64,000 nt of DNA from Planctomycetaceae bacterium. Its GTDB lineage: Bacteria; Planctomycetota; Planctomycetia; Planctomycetales; Planctomycetaceae. The position numbers and the translations under genes are program-made. The DNA lies in NCBI GenBank assembly GCA_021732995.1, contig JAKFWA010000069.1:1-64000 (forward strand). The letters run 5' to 3'. A model generated the notes under the pieces. It was not told where the DNA came from. It saw only the letters and a program-made list of their open reading frames with translations, and did no database searches. This document shows positions 16,728-25,451 of this stretch, piece by piece (positions within the stretch are counted from its first letter, which is position 1; each line of letters begins with the position of its first letter).

Positions 16728-17531
16728 ATGTCTTACTGGTTGGCAGCACTGTTATCTGTGTGTCTGGCGGCAGGTTCGGACGTGGAGATCATCGCTCATC
16801 GCGGTGAGTCCGCCGACGCGCCTGAAAACACTCTGGCGGCGTTTCAACTGGCGTGGGATCGCAAACTGCCGGCGGTGGAGCTGGACGTGCATCTGACGAA
16901 GGATGAGCAACTCATCGTCTGCCACGACGGTAACACGAAGCGCACGGGACGCGAATCACTGGTCATCAAGGACAGCACAGTCGCCGAGCTACAGAAGCTC
17001 GACGCCGGCCGCTGGAAGGGTGAACGCTGGGCCGGAGAGATCATGCCGACTCTGGATGAGGCACTGGCGACGATTCCGGACGACGCCCGCTGCTTCATCG
17101 AAGTCAAAGTCGGCCCAGAAGCGGTGCCTGCGCTGGTGAAGTCCGTCAACAAGAGCGGCAAGCGTCCTGAACAACTCGTCGTGATTTCATTCAACGCCAA
17201 GACCATTGCCGAGGCCAAACGGCAACTGCCGCATTTGCAGGCGTACTGGATTACCGGCTTCAAGCAGGACAAAGAGACGAAGGCGTGGTCGCCCACTTTG
17301 CCACAGGTCATCGAGCAGGCCAAGGCGATCAAGGCCGATGGCGTCGATGTTTCGTACAACGGCCCGGTCGATGCCGAATTCGTCAAAGCCGTGAAGGCGG
17401 CTGGCCTCAAATTCTTTGTCTGGACGGTTGATGATCCTGCGATTGCTCAAAAGTTCGCAGGCTTAGGAGCTGATGGCATCACCACCAACAAGGGCGGACT
17501 GCTGAAGCAACACTTCGGTGTGAAGAAGTAA
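16728..17531 (+). CDS. Secreted glycerophosphodiester phosphodiesterase
   Basis: A 267-residue TIM-barrel phosphodiesterase that splits glycerophosphodiesters into glycerol 3-phosphate and an alcohol. A short signal peptide (about residues 1-18, SYWLAALLSVCLAAG) targets it out of the cytoplasm. The catalytic IAHRGESADAPENT motif (about 24-37) and ELDVHLTKDEQLIVCHD (about 55-71) carry the metal-binding and acid-base His and Glu residues. AAAGGAG and GGAG lie upstream of the ATG at 16728. A long inverted repeat follows the gene (17581-17686). Confidence 0.9.
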   Translation: MSYWLAALLSVCLAAGSDVEIIAHRGESADAPENTLAAFQLAWDRKLPAVELDVHLTKDEQLIVCHDGNTKRTGRESLVIKDSTVAELQKLDAGRWKGERWAGEIMPTLDEALATIPDDARCFIEVKVGPEAVPALVKSVNKSGKRPEQLVVISFNAKTIAEAKRQLPHLQAYWITGFKQDKETKAWSPTLPQVIEQAKAIKADGVDVSYNGPVDAEFVKAVKAAGLKFFVWTVDDPAIAQKFAGLGADGITTNKGGLLKQHFGVKK

Positions 17532-17580
17532 CCGCTCTGCCGAAGTGTTGATTACTTCGCTACGGCTGGTTGCCTCTGGC

Positions 17581-17686
17581 CGTAGTTCAGTCTCTCCGAG
17601 ACTGAACATTTCTGCGACACAGCCCGCATCGAGCATCGTCAGTGACGATCCACAGGAGTGTTCAGCCTCGGAGAGGCTGAACTACG
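17581..17686. repeat. Inverted-repeat element with 28-base arms
   Basis: Arms 17581-17608 and 17659-17686 are reverse complements over 28 bases with two mismatches; the loop is 50 bases. The arm reads CGTAGTTCAG followed by CTCTCCGAG and its complement. It sits between convergent genes, where it can act as a two-way terminator. Motifs of this kind recur in planctomycete genomes, as I recall them; the copy number in this genome is unknown. Confidence 0.75.
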
Positions 17687-17697
17687 AAGACACGCGA

Positions 17698-20103
17698 TCA
17701 TTTGGCTGTCGGTCGAGCTTGCACGACGTCGGCCGGAGGGGCATCCGTGACGACTTCCAGCGAGCTTTCATGCACGACTGGCTGACCGCGATTGTCCATC
17801 GTGGTGGCTCGAATTGTCAGCGGCACGTTGAAGGGACCAATCGCGTCTTTCGCGAACTTGATCGTCAGGAAGGTCTTGTTGATGTCGCCCGGAACGGTGA
17901 CTCGCTCCGCGCTCACGCCGCGCATGTGTTTGGCTGGTGCGATTTCAATCGTCGCGGCCTGAGTCAATGCGGAGGCACGACCGACTTGCAGAGGAACGGT
18001 GACTGATTCACCGGGCACAGCGCGGATGCTGGTCACTTCGGGCACCGCGCTGAACTCTTCCGGCGCGGTCAGAACGATGATCTGATCGTTTTGCTCTTTG
18101 GACGTGAAACACACCTTGTGTTTCGTGCCGTCGGCATCAACGACGTCGCCGACTGCCATCAGGCAGGTGCGGCTGGTACGACCGACCTCCAGCCAAGGGG
18201 GCAGGGCGGCGGGATATTCGAACTCCGTCGCTCCCGGTGGAACGATGATCTTCGGCCCGGTGACCCCTTGCAGATGTCGAGCCTGTCGATCCGCCAGACT
18301 GACTTCGATCGGACCTTCGAAACCGCCGCGATTCAGCGTGTAGCGACGGAAGTAGACCGAACCGCGCGGCGCGAACTTACTTTCGAAATCGCCCGAGAAC
18401 TTGAACGGGGTCTTCACCGTGACCGCCAGTCGCAGGTTGTCGATGGGCTCTTTCGTCGGTGGATTCGTGCGGACGACTGCGACGGCTCGCTGCTCAGCGT
18501 CGCCCACTTTGGCTTTGCCGATCACCTTGATGGTCGCTGCGTTGAGCACCGCATTCGCTTCTGCTTTCAGCGTCACTGTCGCATTGTTCTGCTTGGCCGG
18601 AACAACGGCATCGCTGACGGTGACGCCTGCGGGCAGTCCGTCGATCTGCAGTTGAATGGCTTCATTGAAGTTGGAACGTCGCGCGTTGATCTTCAGCTTC
18701 AGCTCGCCGCCGCGATCGACGTTCACGACGCGCTGCTGGCTCTGAATCTCCAAAGAGAACGGAGCTGAATCCAAAGACTTCGCATCAAGCACATGCAGGC
18801 GATATCCAAACTGAGCGCCGCCACGACTGGCGACTCGATCCGCCACTTGAGCGAAGTAGACTCCATCAGCCGGGACGTTGAACGTCAGCCGCGAGTCGAC
18901 GTCTTGACCGTTGTCATCGGCCTCAGCGACCTGCTTGCCATTCGCATCGAGCACGGCCACCAGGGAGTCGAGTGACGAGCCGAGTTCTGCGGCGTGCATC
19001 TCCAGGATCAGCGATTGGCCTTTCTTGGCGTCGAACTTCCAGAGGTCAATGTCACCGGCAGCTTCAATGCGTCCGTTGAGCACGCCTGGAACTGTGGCTG
19101 CCGTTGCTGTTTCGGTTGTGTTGTTGGCTGCTTGCTCGATGGATTCCGGCAGTGTTCCGGTCTCAAGAGCAAAGCCGAGATCCGACGAGCCAGCAAAGTC
19201 CGGATGCCAGACGATGCGATCGCCAGCGTCAGCGGCGAGTTTCACGTCCACGCTGGGGCGGTCCAGCCCGGCACCTGCTAGTTGCAGTTTTAGAGGTTCA
19301 CCACGTCGACCACCCAAGGGGAAGACCGCGTCAACGTAGCCGCCAGTCGACAGTGACAGGCGATAGATGTGATGTTGCAGGCCACCGAAGTTCGCGTCGT
19401 TGATTTTCACGGTGTAGCGGCCGGTGACCGGCGCGGTGAAACGAACCAAGGGATCTGTTCCGGGTGAGCCCGTCGTGCCGGTCAGCCGAACACCATTCGG
19501 GTCCCGGATTTCGATTTGAGCTTCGACGGGAGAACCAATTCCACCTGTCACAACGACACAGTTCACGGTCTGGCCTTGCTGCACATCGAACGTCCAGAGG
19601 TCGACGTCTTCGCGCGGGAACGTGCGGCCGTTGATCGTCACCGGGAGCTTGACCAACTGCGGAATCGGCTGACCGTCGATCTCTTCCTCGATGACCTCGG
19701 GCAACCTTCCGATCAGCAACTTCATCGGCAGCGTGACGCCTTGCGAGACGTGTACTGACCAGTCGCGAGTTCCTAACGGGGCATCTGCCGCCGCCTTCAA
19801 AGTCCCCAGATAATCGACAGGGTAGTCTTCGACCCGCTGCGAATCCGGCTGCGGAATGACGGGGCCTTCGAACCATTGCGTGTGAGTCGGTTTAATCTGC
19901 GGACTGGCGTCGATGCCGGGACCGTCCACTAGAAACGCGGCTGCGTTGTGCAGGAAGTGACCGCCGACTCGGACTTCAATCGTCGTCCCGCGCTGCAGGC
20001 CCGCAGGATAGATGTAGGACACGTGCGGTGGTTCCGCATGAGCAACGGATGTCGCAGCCAGCATTGATGCGCAGGAAAGTAAAGCTCGGTGAGATCGCAA
20101 CAT
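17698..20103 (-). CDS. Secreted PPC-domain protein, planctomycete surface type
   Basis: An 801-residue secreted protein. The ATG at 20103 follows TAGGGAG and opens a Sec signal peptide (MLRSHRALLSCASMLAATSVAHA, cut after about residue 23). An N-terminal Ig-like IPT/TIG-type segment begins PPHVSYIYPAGLQRG. Two pre-peptidase C-terminal (PPC) beta-domains follow: about residues 150-260 (GRYTVKI at the end) and about 310-440 (IDLWKFDAKKGQSL, then DSLVAVLDANG). The C-terminal half has repeated beta-sandwich modules with no catalytic motif. Such proteins are widespread in planctomycetes, and their function is unknown. The gene is on the same strand as, but 175 bases beyond, the enolase-superfamily gene. 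Confidence 0.82.
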   Translation of the reverse strand: MLRSHRALLSCASMLAATSVAHAEPPHVSYIYPAGLQRGTTIEVRVGGHFLHNAAAFLVDGPGIDASPQIKPTHTQWFEGPVIPQPDSQRVEDYPVDYLGTLKAAADAPLGTRDWSVHVSQGVTLPMKLLIGRLPEVIEEEIDGQPIPQLVKLPVTINGRTFPREDVDLWTFDVQQGQTVNCVVVTGGIGSPVEAQIEIRDPNGVRLTGTTGSPGTDPLVRFTAPVTGRYTVKINDANFGGLQHHIYRLSLSTGGYVDAVFPLGGRRGEPLKLQLAGAGLDRPSVDVKLAADAGDRIVWHPDFAGSSDLGFALETGTLPESIEQAANNTTETATAATVPGVLNGRIEAAGDIDLWKFDAKKGQSLILEMHAAELGSSLDSLVAVLDANGKQVAEADDNGQDVDSRLTFNVPADGVYFAQVADRVASRGGAQFGYRLHVLDAKSLDSAPFSLEIQSQQRVVNVDRGGELKLKINARRSNFNEAIQLQIDGLPAGVTVSDAVVPAKQNNATVTLKAEANAVLNAATIKVIGKAKVGDAEQRAVAVVRTNPPTKEPIDNLRLAVTVKTPFKFSGDFESKFAPRGSVYFRRYTLNRGGFEGPIEVSLADRQARHLQGVTGPKIIVPPGATEFEYPAALPPWLEVGRTSRTCLMAVGDVVDADGTKHKVCFTSKEQNDQIIVLTAPEEFSAVPEVTSIRAVPGESVTVPLQVGRASALTQAATIEIAPAKHMRGVSAERVTVPGDINKTFLTIKFAKDAIGPFNVPLTIRATTMDNRGQPVVHESSLEVVTDAPPADVVQARPTAK

Positions 20104-20278
20104 CCGAAACTCCCTATCGGCAGGCAGTGAGGGCATGCAAAGGCAACGCTTCAGATAGCGCTGCGGTGTGTCTCTGGAGCATATTCCATAGCTGAGCGCA
20201 GTCACTCGTCGCAATGCAGAGTATGTCTGACCTAAGTGACGGATTGAGCGACGCCGGCTCGAACAAACCGCTACGAAC

Positions 20279-21631
20279 TCAGAATCCGAGGCCGACGTCG
20301 TTGAGCAACCCGGTTTGAACAGTGCCGTTATTGATCTGAAACATTCCCGGCAGGGTCCTAGACCATTTCTTGTGTGGACCAGGGCAGTACTGCCGCGCAT
20401 TGCCTTCGATCGCAGCCACAGTCGGGATTCGCGCGGCCAGGCTTGCCGAATGCAGGAACGAGAAGCCAGGGCAGGTCAGATCCTGCACGCACAGGAACAT
20501 GCCGAACTTCTGCGCCGCCGCAGCGAGGCACAGAGATTCTGAATGCCCCTTGCAGGTTTTGAGTGCAACTCCCGTGTAGCCCTGATCGCGCGCGAGCAGC
20601 AGTGATTCGTAATCAACCAGCGCTTCATCCACGACGACCGGCTTCAGCTTGGATGCCTCATGCAGCTTGATCTCAGGATGCGCTTTAAGGTTTCGGCTCG
20701 TGGGCTGTTCAATGTACTGCACCCGGTCGTAAGCCACCGGAGTCTTCTCACGCACCTGCTGCAGGAAGTTCAGCACGTAGTCCACGTTCTGGCACTTCTC
20801 ATTGAAGTCCAGTGAGTACCACCAGTTCTCACAACCGCGCAGAGCCTGCGCTTCTGCAGCCACTTGCTCGATTGCGACGACGCGCTGCACGTCCCAATCC
20901 AGATTGTCGCCAGCCAGCTTGATCTTCAGATGAGTCAGTTTGTCGGCCTTGATCCACTCACCCAGCGTGACCGGAAGGTTGTCCTTGGGCCGCTCCTTGA
21001 CATCCGCCGGTGTCAAGGGGTCCAGAGCACCAATCAGGTGGTATAGTGGCATCCGCTCCTTTGGTTCGCGGAGCGTGTATTGATCGAGATACTCGCCTTT
21101 GAACTGATCATCGAGGTAAATCGATAGATCGTCCGTCACGAACTTCGAAGACAGTGTGTTGTACGAATTCAAGTCATGCAGACGCCCATAAGCGTCATGC
21201 ACTGCTGCATCGAGGGCACTGGCCGCGACCAGTTGAGCCAGCGGCGGCATCTCGTCTTTGAAATGCAGTTTCGACATCACCAGCTTCGACAGGTGCTGGT
21301 ACTCGGCCGCCATGTCGAACATCAGTTCCAATGGATGCGCGAATCGCGGCAGGTCACGCGCGATCGTCACCGCGTCTTCTGCGAAAGCCTGCATGGCCGC
21401 GGCGGTTTGATCGCCGCTCAGCGAGTCCGTCGGCCAAGCCCAGATGTTTCCGATGGGCATGCTGCCTTGGCCGGTCTCATGCTTTCCCGACCGGGTTTCG
21501 ACAACGACCTCGACGTTAATCAGGTGAGTCTTGTCGACGATGCGCCCGCCAAACTTCAGCGGGGCTCGAAAGGCAACTGGTTCAAACGTGCAAAAAGCAT
21601 CCTTGATCTGGACGTCAGTCGTCTTGGACAT
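20279..21631 (-). CDS. Enolase-superfamily enzyme, mandelate racemase-like
   Basis: A 450-residue protein with the enolase-superfamily barrel. The KxK motif is LTHLKIKLAG (about residue 236). The metal ligands appear in order as Asp in SLDFNEK (about 274), Glu in YIEQPT (about 309) and Asp-Glu in VVVDEAL (about 334), and a further Lys lies in ALKTCKGHSE (about 358). These enzymes abstract a proton next to a carboxylate and rearrange or dehydrate an acid. The N-terminal capping domain contains the GGRIVDKTHLINVEVVVETR strands. It is slightly longer than typical dipeptide epimerases or dehydratases. The substrate is unknown; the neighbours give no hint. Confidence 0.85.
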   Translation of the reverse strand: MSKTTDVQIKDAFCTFEPVAFRAPLKFGGRIVDKTHLINVEVVVETRSGKHETGQGSMPIGNIWAWPTDSLSGDQTAAAMQAFAEDAVTIARDLPRFAHPLELMFDMAAEYQHLSKLVMSKLHFKDEMPPLAQLVAASALDAAVHDAYGRLHDLNSYNTLSSKFVTDDLSIYLDDQFKGEYLDQYTLREPKERMPLYHLIGALDPLTPADVKERPKDNLPVTLGEWIKADKLTHLKIKLAGDNLDWDVQRVVAIEQVAAEAQALRGCENWWYSLDFNEKCQNVDYVLNFLQQVREKTPVAYDRVQYIEQPTSRNLKAHPEIKLHEASKLKPVVVDEALVDYESLLLARDQGYTGVALKTCKGHSESLCLAAAAQKFGMFLCVQDLTCPGFSFLHSASLAARIPTVAAIEGNARQYCPGPHKKWSRTLPGMFQINNGTVQTGLLNDVGLGF

Positions 21632-21718
21632 AACTGATTCGGCTCGTAGCTCGCTTTCCTGAATGAATCAAAACACGGAGAATGTGTAGCGAACTCGCGG
21701 CAGAATACTCAAGGGCCA

Positions 21719-21737
21719 GATTGCGAAGTTCGCAATC
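21719..21737. promoter_or_regulatory. Nineteen-base palindrome upstream of the EVE gene
   Basis: Nine-base arms (21719-21727 and 21729-21737) are exact complements around one central base: GATTGCGAA-G-TTCGCAATC. It ends 36 bases before the ATG of the EVE-domain gene, a position suited to an operator. The binding protein is unknown. Confidence 0.4.
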
Positions 21738-21773
21738 CGCGGCCTCACGCAACACTCTCTGGATCATCTGCAC

Positions 21774-22253
21774 ATGACTCAGCCTCGCCAATATTGGCTC
21801 TTCAAGTCCGAGCCCGAGGAGTACTCCATCGACGCCTTCGCCAAGGACAAACGGATTCACTGGTTCGGTATTCGGAACTACCAGGCGCGCAACTTTCTGC
21901 GTGACACCGTGCGCGTTGATGATCGAGTTTTGTTCTATCACAGCAACGCCGAACCCATGGCCATCGTCGGCACGGCTAAGGTTGTGAAAAGCGGTTATCC
22001 CGATCACACCGCGCTTGACCCCAAGGCTCCGTACTACGATCCCAAGAGCAAGCCTGATCAGCCGACCTGGTACATGGTCGATATCGAGTTCCTGCAGAAG
22101 TTCCCCGAGCCACTGACTCGCGACCAACTGCGAGACAACGCGGGTACGGCAGACATGGTGCTGCTGCGTAAGGGCTCGCGACTGTCTATTCAACCGGTCA
22201 CGGAATCCGAATGGCAAGCTGTCCACAAGCTGGCCGGCGTGAAGGAGAAGTAA
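21774..22253 (+). CDS. EVE-domain protein
   Basis: A 159-residue single-domain protein that matches the EVE fold (thymocyte nuclear protein family, PUA-like). It begins with YWLFKSEPEEYSIDAF and has WFGIRNYQARNFLRD (about residues 30-44) and the VLFYHSN strand. EVE domains recognise modified bases in DNA or RNA and are found in restriction and other defence systems as well as alone in genomes, as here. No partner nuclease is next to it. An ATG start at 21774 and length near 155 residues are normal. Confidence 0.9.
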   Translation: MTQPRQYWLFKSEPEEYSIDAFAKDKRIHWFGIRNYQARNFLRDTVRVDDRVLFYHSNAEPMAIVGTAKVVKSGYPDHTALDPKAPYYDPKSKPDQPTWYMVDIEFLQKFPEPLTRDQLRDNAGTADMVLLRKGSRLSIQPVTESEWQAVHKLAGVKEK

Positions 22254-22373
22254 GGCTTAGTGCTCTGAATCCTGCCCTTGCCGCTTTTCGACGTGAGAAC
22301 GTACCGTCGTTCAGCGGCGAGTCAGGGCGTTGGCCCGTGTTCGATGAAAAGCGATCGTTCAAGAGGCACCGAA

Positions 22374-23012
22374 ATGGAATTCCGCGTTCCTTGTGAATGT
22401 GGGCAGCAACTCGAGGTAGGTGTTACGGACGCAGGGACGACGAAAAATTGCGGATGCGGTCGCACAGTTTCCATACCCCGCTTGAGCATACTCCGTGAAA
22501 CCGCCGGGCTGGATGCCTATGAAATCTGCCCGGCCCAAGAGATCAACCAGGCTGTGGCTGACGGAACGTGGCCAGTCTCCGCGGACTGTTGCCAGTGCGG
22601 GTTCGGCACAGACTCGATCGTTCACCTGCAGGGCATTTGCGAGCGATCGTGGACGCAGGATTCGGATGGAGACGAAGTCAGTTTGCGTCAGCTTGCATCG
22701 TTTGCTCAAGTCGCTGTTCTCGGAGTTTTCGGTCTGTTCTTTTCCTTTCGCAGAGCCTCAAGCTTGGTCTCTGGTCTGTACGGCGAAACCAAAGAGTTCG
22801 GCAGAGACGTGTATTTCTCCGCCCCGTTCCGTCTATGCGACGACTGCCAGCGCGCTGCTAAGTCGAGGCGAGCAATGCAAGCCTGGACACGGTCACTGCC
22901 AGCATTGAAGAAGGTGTTGGCGAAGTTTCCCGATACACAATTCAGCTTCGTGAAGATGCCAGCGAACAGTGGATCTCAATCTGGGGACAATTGGTTGCGT
23001 CGCTGCGCCTAG
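22374..23012 (+). CDS. Hypothetical zinc-ribbon-like protein, possibly with an altered C-terminus
   Basis: A 212-residue protein of unknown function. The ATG at 22374 follows AAGAGG at eight bases. The N-terminus has a Cys-rich zinc-ribbon-like segment (CECGQQL to NCGCG, about residues 6-27). Two further Cys pairs lie at about 79-83 (CCQCG) and 157-160 (CDDCQ), which suggests bound zinc. A hydrophobic stretch at about 113-125 (VAVLGVFGLFFSF) might be a membrane segment. Codons after about residue 170 are balanced between this frame and another, so a frameshift near the end cannot be excluded. Confidence 0.55.
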   Translation: MEFRVPCECGQQLEVGVTDAGTTKNCGCGRTVSIPRLSILRETAGLDAYEICPAQEINQAVADGTWPVSADCCQCGFGTDSIVHLQGICERSWTQDSDGDEVSLRQLASFAQVAVLGVFGLFFSFRRASSLVSGLYGETKEFGRDVYFSAPFRLCDDCQRAAKSRRAMQAWTRSLPALKKVLAKFPDTQFSFVKMPANSGSQSGDNWLRRCA

Positions 23013-23230
23013 AATCTTCCGGCACGCTGTTCGGGCCACGTTCTCATTGACGCGGTTGACTGGCTTTCGTTGAGTGCTGTGAGAGTTCGTCCATCAAATT
23101 GCCAGTTGCTGAGGCTGTGTGGTACGGGCACAGGATTTCCACTTGTTCGCAGCTCGTTTGCCGCTCAAAGTGGGTGCCAGATGCGGCTTCCGAGTGAGGC
23201 TGCGGTCGTATCCATTTGCTGGAAGAGCCT

Positions 23231-24622
23231 ATGAGATCGTTCGTGTGCCCTGACTTTCAGGCGTCTTCACTTGCCCGCCGAGATGTTCTGCGCATTGGTG
23301 GGTTGGGGATGCTGGGGCTCACGATGCCGCGACTGCTGCAGGCGGCGGAAGCGACGAAATCGGCGATCAAGCCGACGGCCAAGTCAGTGGTCTTCCTCTA
23401 TCAATTCGGCGGTCCATCTCACGGCGACACCTTCGATATGAAGCCAGACGCGCCGGATGGAGTGAAGAGCCACTTCGATCCGATCGCGACGTCTTGCCCG
23501 GACATTCAGATCTGCGATCAGTTGCGTGAAACGGCCAAAGTGATGCACCAGGTGACGCTCGTGCGAACCGTGCATCACACCATGAAGAATCACAACTCGG
23601 CGGCTTATCACGCGCTAACCGGGCACGCGCCGCTGGTGGATGACATCCGCCTGCGCGACACATTGGAACTCTTCCCTGCGTATGGCTCGGTGGTCGATCG
23701 ACTCGCCCCTAACACGAATGGAATGCCTTCGTTCGTCGCCTACCCGTACGTGATGCGTGACGGCGAGATTACTCCCGGACAGCACGCCAGCTTCCTGGGG
23801 AAGGGAAATGATCCGCTCCTGATCACCGAGGACCCCGCCGACCCAAACTTCAAACTGCCGCAACTGAGCCTGCCATCGAATCTCACTGCCGACCGTTTAC
23901 AGAATCGCCGCGAGATGCAGCGGCTCATCAACCAGCAGGCCAAAGTCCTGGATGCCACCGCCGAGGCTCGTGGCCTGAATGCCTACTACGAGCGTGCGTT
24001 GTCGATGCTCAATTCGACGCGCGTGCGGCAGGCGTTCGATCTCTCGCAGGAGCCGGAGAGCGTGCGTCGCAAGTACGGATCCTCGACCTACGGGCAAGGT
24101 TGCCTGTTGGCGAGACGCCTCGTCGAAGCGGGCGTGAAATTCGTCAACGTGTATTTCGCGAACAGTATCGGCGGTCGCACGGCGGCGGGCGGCTGGGACA
24201 CGCACGGCTTCGACAACACTCGCATGTATCCGATCCTGAAGTCGTGGCAGTTGCCGCTCACCGAGCAAACACTACCCGTGTTTCTGAACGATCTCAGCGA
24301 ACGAGGCCTGCTTGATGACACGCTCGTGGTGTGGATGGGCGAGTTCGGCCGGACGCCGCGCATCAACGCGAACATCAGCCGTGACCACTGGCCAAGCTGC
24401 TACACCACGTTGCTGGCGGGTGGGGGCATGAAACGCGGCTTCGTCTATGGACGTTCCGACAAGAATGGTGCGTATCCCGATCGTGATCCTGTTCACATCG
24501 GCGATCTGGCTGCGACGATGTTCCAGGCGCTGGGCATCGATCCGGGAACTCACGTCAACGACGTACTCAATCGCCCGTTACCAATCGCCACCGGCCGACC
24601 GGTGATGGATCTCTTTGCCTGA
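23231..24622 (+). CDS. DUF1501 protein with Tat-type signal
   Basis: A 463-residue planctomycete-type protein. The ATG at 23231 follows GGAAGAG. A twin-arginine signal is visible at about residues 15-38 (SLARRDVLRIGGLGMLGLTMPRL), so export through Tat is likely. The DUF1501 family belongs to the alkaline-phosphatase/sulfatase-like fold. Characteristic stretches here are FLYQFGGPSHGDTFDMKP, HHTMKNHNSAAYH and WMGEFGRTPRIN. In planctomycetes such genes commonly pair with DUF1549/DUF1553 cytochromes; here that partner lies one gene away, on the other strand. The biochemical role is unknown. An NYN RNase gene follows after 50 bases. Confidence 0.92.
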   Translation: MRSFVCPDFQASSLARRDVLRIGGLGMLGLTMPRLLQAAEATKSAIKPTAKSVVFLYQFGGPSHGDTFDMKPDAPDGVKSHFDPIATSCPDIQICDQLRETAKVMHQVTLVRTVHHTMKNHNSAAYHALTGHAPLVDDIRLRDTLELFPAYGSVVDRLAPNTNGMPSFVAYPYVMRDGEITPGQHASFLGKGNDPLLITEDPADPNFKLPQLSLPSNLTADRLQNRREMQRLINQQAKVLDATAEARGLNAYYERALSMLNSTRVRQAFDLSQEPESVRRKYGSSTYGQGCLLARRLVEAGVKFVNVYFANSIGGRTAAGGWDTHGFDNTRMYPILKSWQLPLTEQTLPVFLNDLSERGLLDDTLVVWMGEFGRTPRINANISRDHWPSCYTTLLAGGGMKRGFVYGRSDKNGAYPDRDPVHIGDLAATMFQALGIDPGTHVNDVLNRPLPIATGRPVMDLFA

Positions 24623-24672
24623 TTGAGCCGCCAACAGACGACTCAAACGCGATTCAACAAGGATGAGTCGGC

Positions 24673-25446
24673 ATGGCGGCGAAGCTTCTCATCATTGACG
24701 GCTACAACCTGCTGCATGCGGCCGGATGGGCTCAGCCAAGCTATCGTCCGGGCGAACTCGAAGCCTGCCGGACGAGGTTACTGAGATTTCTCAACGAGCA
24801 GCTGTCGGAACTCGAAGCCGTCCGCACGACAGTCGTCTTCGATGCCCGGCATCCGCCGATTGCCGCACCAAGATTCATCACGCACGGATTGGTGCGAGTC
24901 CTGTTCGCGTCACCGCATGGTGACGCAGATCGAACGATCGAAGAGATGCTGGAGAGCGCGGAGAATCCGCGCAGCGTCACGCTGGTTTCCGGTGATCGCC
25001 GCCTGCAACTCGCCGCTGACGCGCAACACTGCCACTACGTTTCCAGTGTCGAGTTCATCGATTCACTGCAGGAACGCCAGTGCCGTCAGTCCGATGTTGT
25101 CGCCGGTTTAAACCTGTCGGAGAAGCCGCAAGCGGTGACTGACGCCAGCGAACTCAATCTCTGGCTGCGCGTCTTTGGTGACGTTTCCATTTCGGCAATC
25201 GCCGCTCAAGAAGCCGTTTCGTTATCCGCCCGCAAACCGGCCCCGACAAAGTCGCATCCTGCTCCTGCGGCGACTGTTTCACCGAAGCCCGCCATTCAGG
25301 CGCCAGCAAAAGCAAAGCGTCCTCAACAGACTTCGAAGAAGAACGCGGTCAAAGTGCTCTCCGCAGATGTCAACGAGTGGCTCGCCTGGGCGAGTGACGT
25401 CCAAGCCTGGCTCGATGAACTCAATCAACACCCGCCGAAGAAGTAG
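24673..25446 (+). CDS. YacP-like NYN-domain ribonuclease
   Basis: A 257-residue protein with an N-terminal NYN domain of the YacP type. It opens with LLIIDGYNLLHA (Asp metal ligand about residue 9), and further acidic positions occur in VVFDARH (about 59) and GDADRTIEEML (about 94), with VTLVSGDRRLQLAA (about 115) as the fourth. This metal-dependent nuclease family acts on RNA, for example YacP/Rae1 in mRNA decay in Bacillus. The C-terminal 90 residues are a Pro-, Ala- and Lys-rich linker ending in a short Trp-containing tail. ATG with AAGGA upstream. The gene is 50 bases after the DUF1501 gene and probably in the same transcript. Confidence 0.87.
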   Translation: MAAKLLIIDGYNLLHAAGWAQPSYRPGELEACRTRLLRFLNEQLSELEAVRTTVVFDARHPPIAAPRFITHGLVRVLFASPHGDADRTIEEMLESAENPRSVTLVSGDRRLQLAADAQHCHYVSSVEFIDSLQERQCRQSDVVAGLNLSEKPQAVTDASELNLWLRVFGDVSISAIAAQEAVSLSARKPAPTKSHPAPAATVSPKPAIQAPAKAKRPQQTSKKNAVKVLSADVNEWLAWASDVQAWLDELNQHPPKK

Positions 25447-25451
25447 CTTGC

